The notes under the pieces: generated by a model | Seen by the model: the letters and a program-made list of their open reading frames with translations, nothing else | The model's database searches: none | Told to the model about the DNA's origin: nothing | NCBI GenBank assembly: GCA_020630915.1 | Contig: JAHDIF010000003.1 | Coordinates: 62,001 to 126,000 of the forward strand | Length of the DNA stretch: 64,000 nt | Reading direction: 5' to 3' | DNA from: Dokdonia sp. | Lineage (GTDB): Bacteria > Bacteroidota > Bacteroidia > Flavobacteriales > Flavobacteriaceae | Translations under genes and position numbers: made by a program | Part shown: positions 62,311 through 64,000 of the stretch, piece after piece | Layout of the letters: each line of letters opens with the position of its first letter | Position numbering within the stretch: the stretch's first letter is position 1

Positions 62311-62720
62311 TAATCTTTAATGATTTGTTTAGGAATCCCGTTTTCATCTATTTCCCATACGTTATAAATGCCATCTCTATCAAAATCTGTAATGGCAGTT
62401 GCGCGAGCTTTAAAACCTTCATTGCCTGCAACTAGGATTTCATACTCATAATTAGCCGTACCTCCTTGCTGCACCGTTCTTGGAGCCTCAAAGTCTATCT
62501 CACTAAAGTCACTAGAAAATTTAGAAGTGGTGTAACTATAGAGCAATTGCATATTATACACTTGCTTAAGTTGTGTTTGTGCTTCCAGACTTTTTGTTTT
62601 TGAAATAAGAGGCATTAAATAAGGCATTGCTAGTAGGAGCAATATGCCAATAATAGCCAAGGTGATAAGCGTGTCTTGCAAGTTATAAGCAGGAATTTTT
62701 TTTGTTACAATACGTCTCAT
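62310..62720 (-). CDS. gspG: Major pseudopilin (GspG-like) with unusual Asp at +5
   Basis: A 136-residue protein, first gene of the secretion operon. The leader RRIVTKKIPA is followed by YNLQDTLITLAIIGILLLLA. Compared with the usual FTLIE start, +1 is Tyr and +5 is Asp in place of Glu. The globular part has AQTQLKQVYNMQLLYSYTTS and ends with FDRDGIYNVWEIDENGIPKQ, a GspG-like C-terminal acidic stretch that could bind calcium. Being the first and only GspG-size gene, it is the likely shaft subunit. Confidence 0.8.
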   Translation of the reverse strand: MRRIVTKKIPAYNLQDTLITLAIIGILLLLAMPYLMPLISKTKSLEAQTQLKQVYNMQLLYSYTTSKFSSDFSEIDFEAPRTVQQGGTANYEYEILVAGNEGFKARATAITDFDRDGIYNVWEIDENGIPKQIIKD

Positions 62721-62966
62721 ACAGGTGAAAAATTTTATCTTCTAAGATAAGAAAAGAATAGCAAAAATTGTGATTTTAGTGTTGAATAATTGTTGTATAT
62801 ACACCTGAAAATCTTATACTATCAAACTATAAGTTTATAGTAATGTTGCAGTGTAGAGCCTATGTAATTCGGATTTTCCACAACTAGAATTAAATTTTAT
62901 AAAACTGCGACGCATCTGGTATATAGCTCTTTTGCTTATTCTTGACAGCGTTAGTTTGTTGCTCAA

Positions 62967-63587
62967 CTAATTTAAATAATAAATAAACTTAAAATTTAAA
63001 CTTCGATTTCTTACCGTATCAGAAATCAAAACTGTACCGTTCTTAGAAATGTTCTGGACTCCAAAATCATAACCGATGTCTATTGAAAATTCCTTGACAC
63101 TAGCAACAGCACCTATTGTCAATCCCCAATCAAAATCTTGGTAAGCATCTCTTAACTCTATTTCTTCAAACCAGCCAATAGCCTCAAATTTACCACCGAC
63201 TAAATAGCCAAAATAGCTTCCAGCCCTAGCTCCAATTCTTAAATTACTTTTTTCATTTGTTTGGATTAAAAAACTTAAAGGCAATTTAATATAATTTAAT
63301 CTCACATTTTTTTCTATTCTACCCGTAGGTCCCATTTGACTTCCATTTTCACTAAAGCCATTTTGATAATAGGATACCCCTGTCTTTAAAGCAACATTAT
63401 TGGTTAAGTCCATTTTAATATCCATCCCTATATCTAGTCCAAGAACGCCGTTATAGAACTCATCATCCATTCTAGATTCATTTCTATCAAACATTGTAGC
63501 AAGCGTTCCTCCTACATGAAAACCAACTGTTTGTGAAATACAAATATTCACGATTAAAAGACAAAAAAATAATAAAGCTTTATTCAT
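62967..63587 (-). CDS. Small outer-membrane beta-barrel protein (PorT/OMP_b-brl type)
   Basis: A 206-residue protein with a signal peptide ending near NICISQ. Eight amphipathic strands are visible (TVGFHVGGTLATMF, GLDIGMDIKMDLTNNVALKT, LNYIKLPLSFLIQTNEKSNL, LRIGARAGSYFGYLVGGKF, FDWGLTIGAVASVKEFSID) and the chain ends in the aromatic-rich strand SLNFKFIYYLN. This is the common eight-stranded Bacteroidota barrel family. It stands alone on the - strand. Function unknown. Confidence 0.8.
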   Translation of the reverse strand: MNKALLFFCLLIVNICISQTVGFHVGGTLATMFDRNESRMDDEFYNGVLGLDIGMDIKMDLTNNVALKTGVSYYQNGFSENGSQMGPTGRIEKNVRLNYIKLPLSFLIQTNEKSNLRIGARAGSYFGYLVGGKFEAIGWFEEIELRDAYQDFDWGLTIGAVASVKEFSIDIGYDFGVQNISKNGTVLISDTVRNRSLNFKFIYYLN

Positions 63588-63865
63588 ATTAAGGAATTTG
63601 AATATAAATACTAATTTAATTCATAATGATTAAACAAATTCTATATATTTTTTTAAGACGAGGCATTCATATAATCACTTGTTACAAACGAGCAGTAGCT
63701 AGGGGCGCTAAGATTATGGAATTTGTATTTTCTGCTCATAGTAGTATAAAATACAAAAAAACTAGGGTTCTTTTTGTTTGCTTACTCTTGACGGCACTAG
63801 TAAATACTAGCGCTAGCGGGGGTTTTTCCCGATTATTGCCAGCTATTAACTAATATGAGCCGATA

Positions 63866-64000
63866 TTAATACTTTTTAAACGTTAATAAATATCCCTCCT
63901 TTTTTACCTGATAAGAATCGAATATTTTATCTGCACTATACTCATTTTCCCGAAGCAATGGTATTAATTTTGACCTAAGAACAAGTTCATCTTTATTCAA
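63866..64000 (-). CDS. 3' end of an unidentified gene, cut by the window edge
   Basis: A frame of 44 codons is open from the right edge to a TAA at 63866-63868. It reads LNKDELVLRSKLIPLLRENE then YSADKIFDSYQVKKEGYLLT, FKKY. The sequence looks like real protein (charged, amphipathic), and the final KKEGYLLTFKKY could close a Rossmann-like sheet, but it is too short to name. The gene would continue beyond the window. Confidence 0.45.
   Translation of the reverse strand: MNKDELVLRSKLIPLLRENEYSADKIFDSYQVKKEGYLLTFKKY

Noticed and set aside
63801-63840. CTAGCGCTAG palindrome with neighbouring G and T runs as regulatory hairpin
   Set aside because: Self-complementary without loop and with no gene upstream on that strand to terminate; no support for function.
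63626-63853. 75-codon + strand ORF in the gap between the last two genes
   Set aside because: No recognisable protein character, no start-site context, and it lies between two - strand genes. Composition looks like non-coding DNA by chance open.

Overview
The window reads as a marine-type member of the family Flavobacteriaceae (phylum Bacteroidota). The evidence is the low G+C, the capsule-export set of the Bacteroidota type (SLBB lipoprotein, Wzc-like kinase, PHP phosphatase, Wzi-like porin), giant SpvB/Rhs proteins ending in the typical Bacteroidota jelly-roll plus YD tail, lipoproteins with acidic residues after the lipid-bearing cysteine, and start codons without clear Shine-Dalgarno sequences. 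No rRNA, tRNA, CRISPR array, transposase or integrase gene was found. A 14-bp palindrome, GCTTTCGCGAAAGC, occurs five times exactly, always inside genes. A genus cannot be fixed from the sequence alone.

Region 1 (1-25.9 kb, almost all + strand) is a surface-polysaccharide locus. It begins with the end of cysN (the GTPase of sulfate activation), followed by a sulfotransferase, a Wzx-type flippase, two pyruvyl-transferase-family proteins, a second sulfotransferase, five family-4-like glycosyltransferases, one family-2 glycosyltransferase, an EpsG-like polymerase and asnB. Next comes a set resembling PglC, PglD, PglE and PglF (two phosphoglycosyltransferases, acetyltransferase, aminotransferase, and a dehydratase further on), which could build an undecaprenyl-linked diacetamido-sugar. 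The export genes (Wza-like, Wzc-like, phosphatase, Wzi-like) sit between the aminotransferase and the dehydratase. Together they predict a capsule or exopolysaccharide that may be sulfated, pyruvylated and amidated.

Region 2 (about 26.0-51.2 kb) looks like an accessory island. Its two edges carry the same 15-bp sequence in direct orientation, each followed about 42-45 bp downstream by short GTAC-containing repeats at about 11-bp steps, so it may be bounded by recombination sites. On the + strand it has a lipoprotein, a 2089-residue SpvB/Rhs-like exported protein, a small LolA-like protein, a 1929-residue Rhs shell protein without a tip, two separate exported Rhs-core tip proteins with unrelated C-termini (one OmpA-like), an outer-membrane barrel protein and three lipoproteins. 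On the - strand it has a CHASE2 membrane protein, a FecR-like exported protein and an exported TPR-CHAT peptidase-like protein in one operon, plus a solitary D12-class adenine methyltransferase.

Region 3 (51.4-62.7 kb, - strand) is one compact operon of 13 genes for a type II secretion/type IV pilus-like machine: major pseudopilin, reduced prepilin peptidase, GspE ATPase, secretin, PilM/N-like, PilO-like, two lipoproteins, PilP/GspC-like, a GspK-like beta-helix protein, two minor pseudopilins and GspF. The window closes with a small outer-membrane barrel gene and the 3' end of an unidentified gene, both on the - strand.
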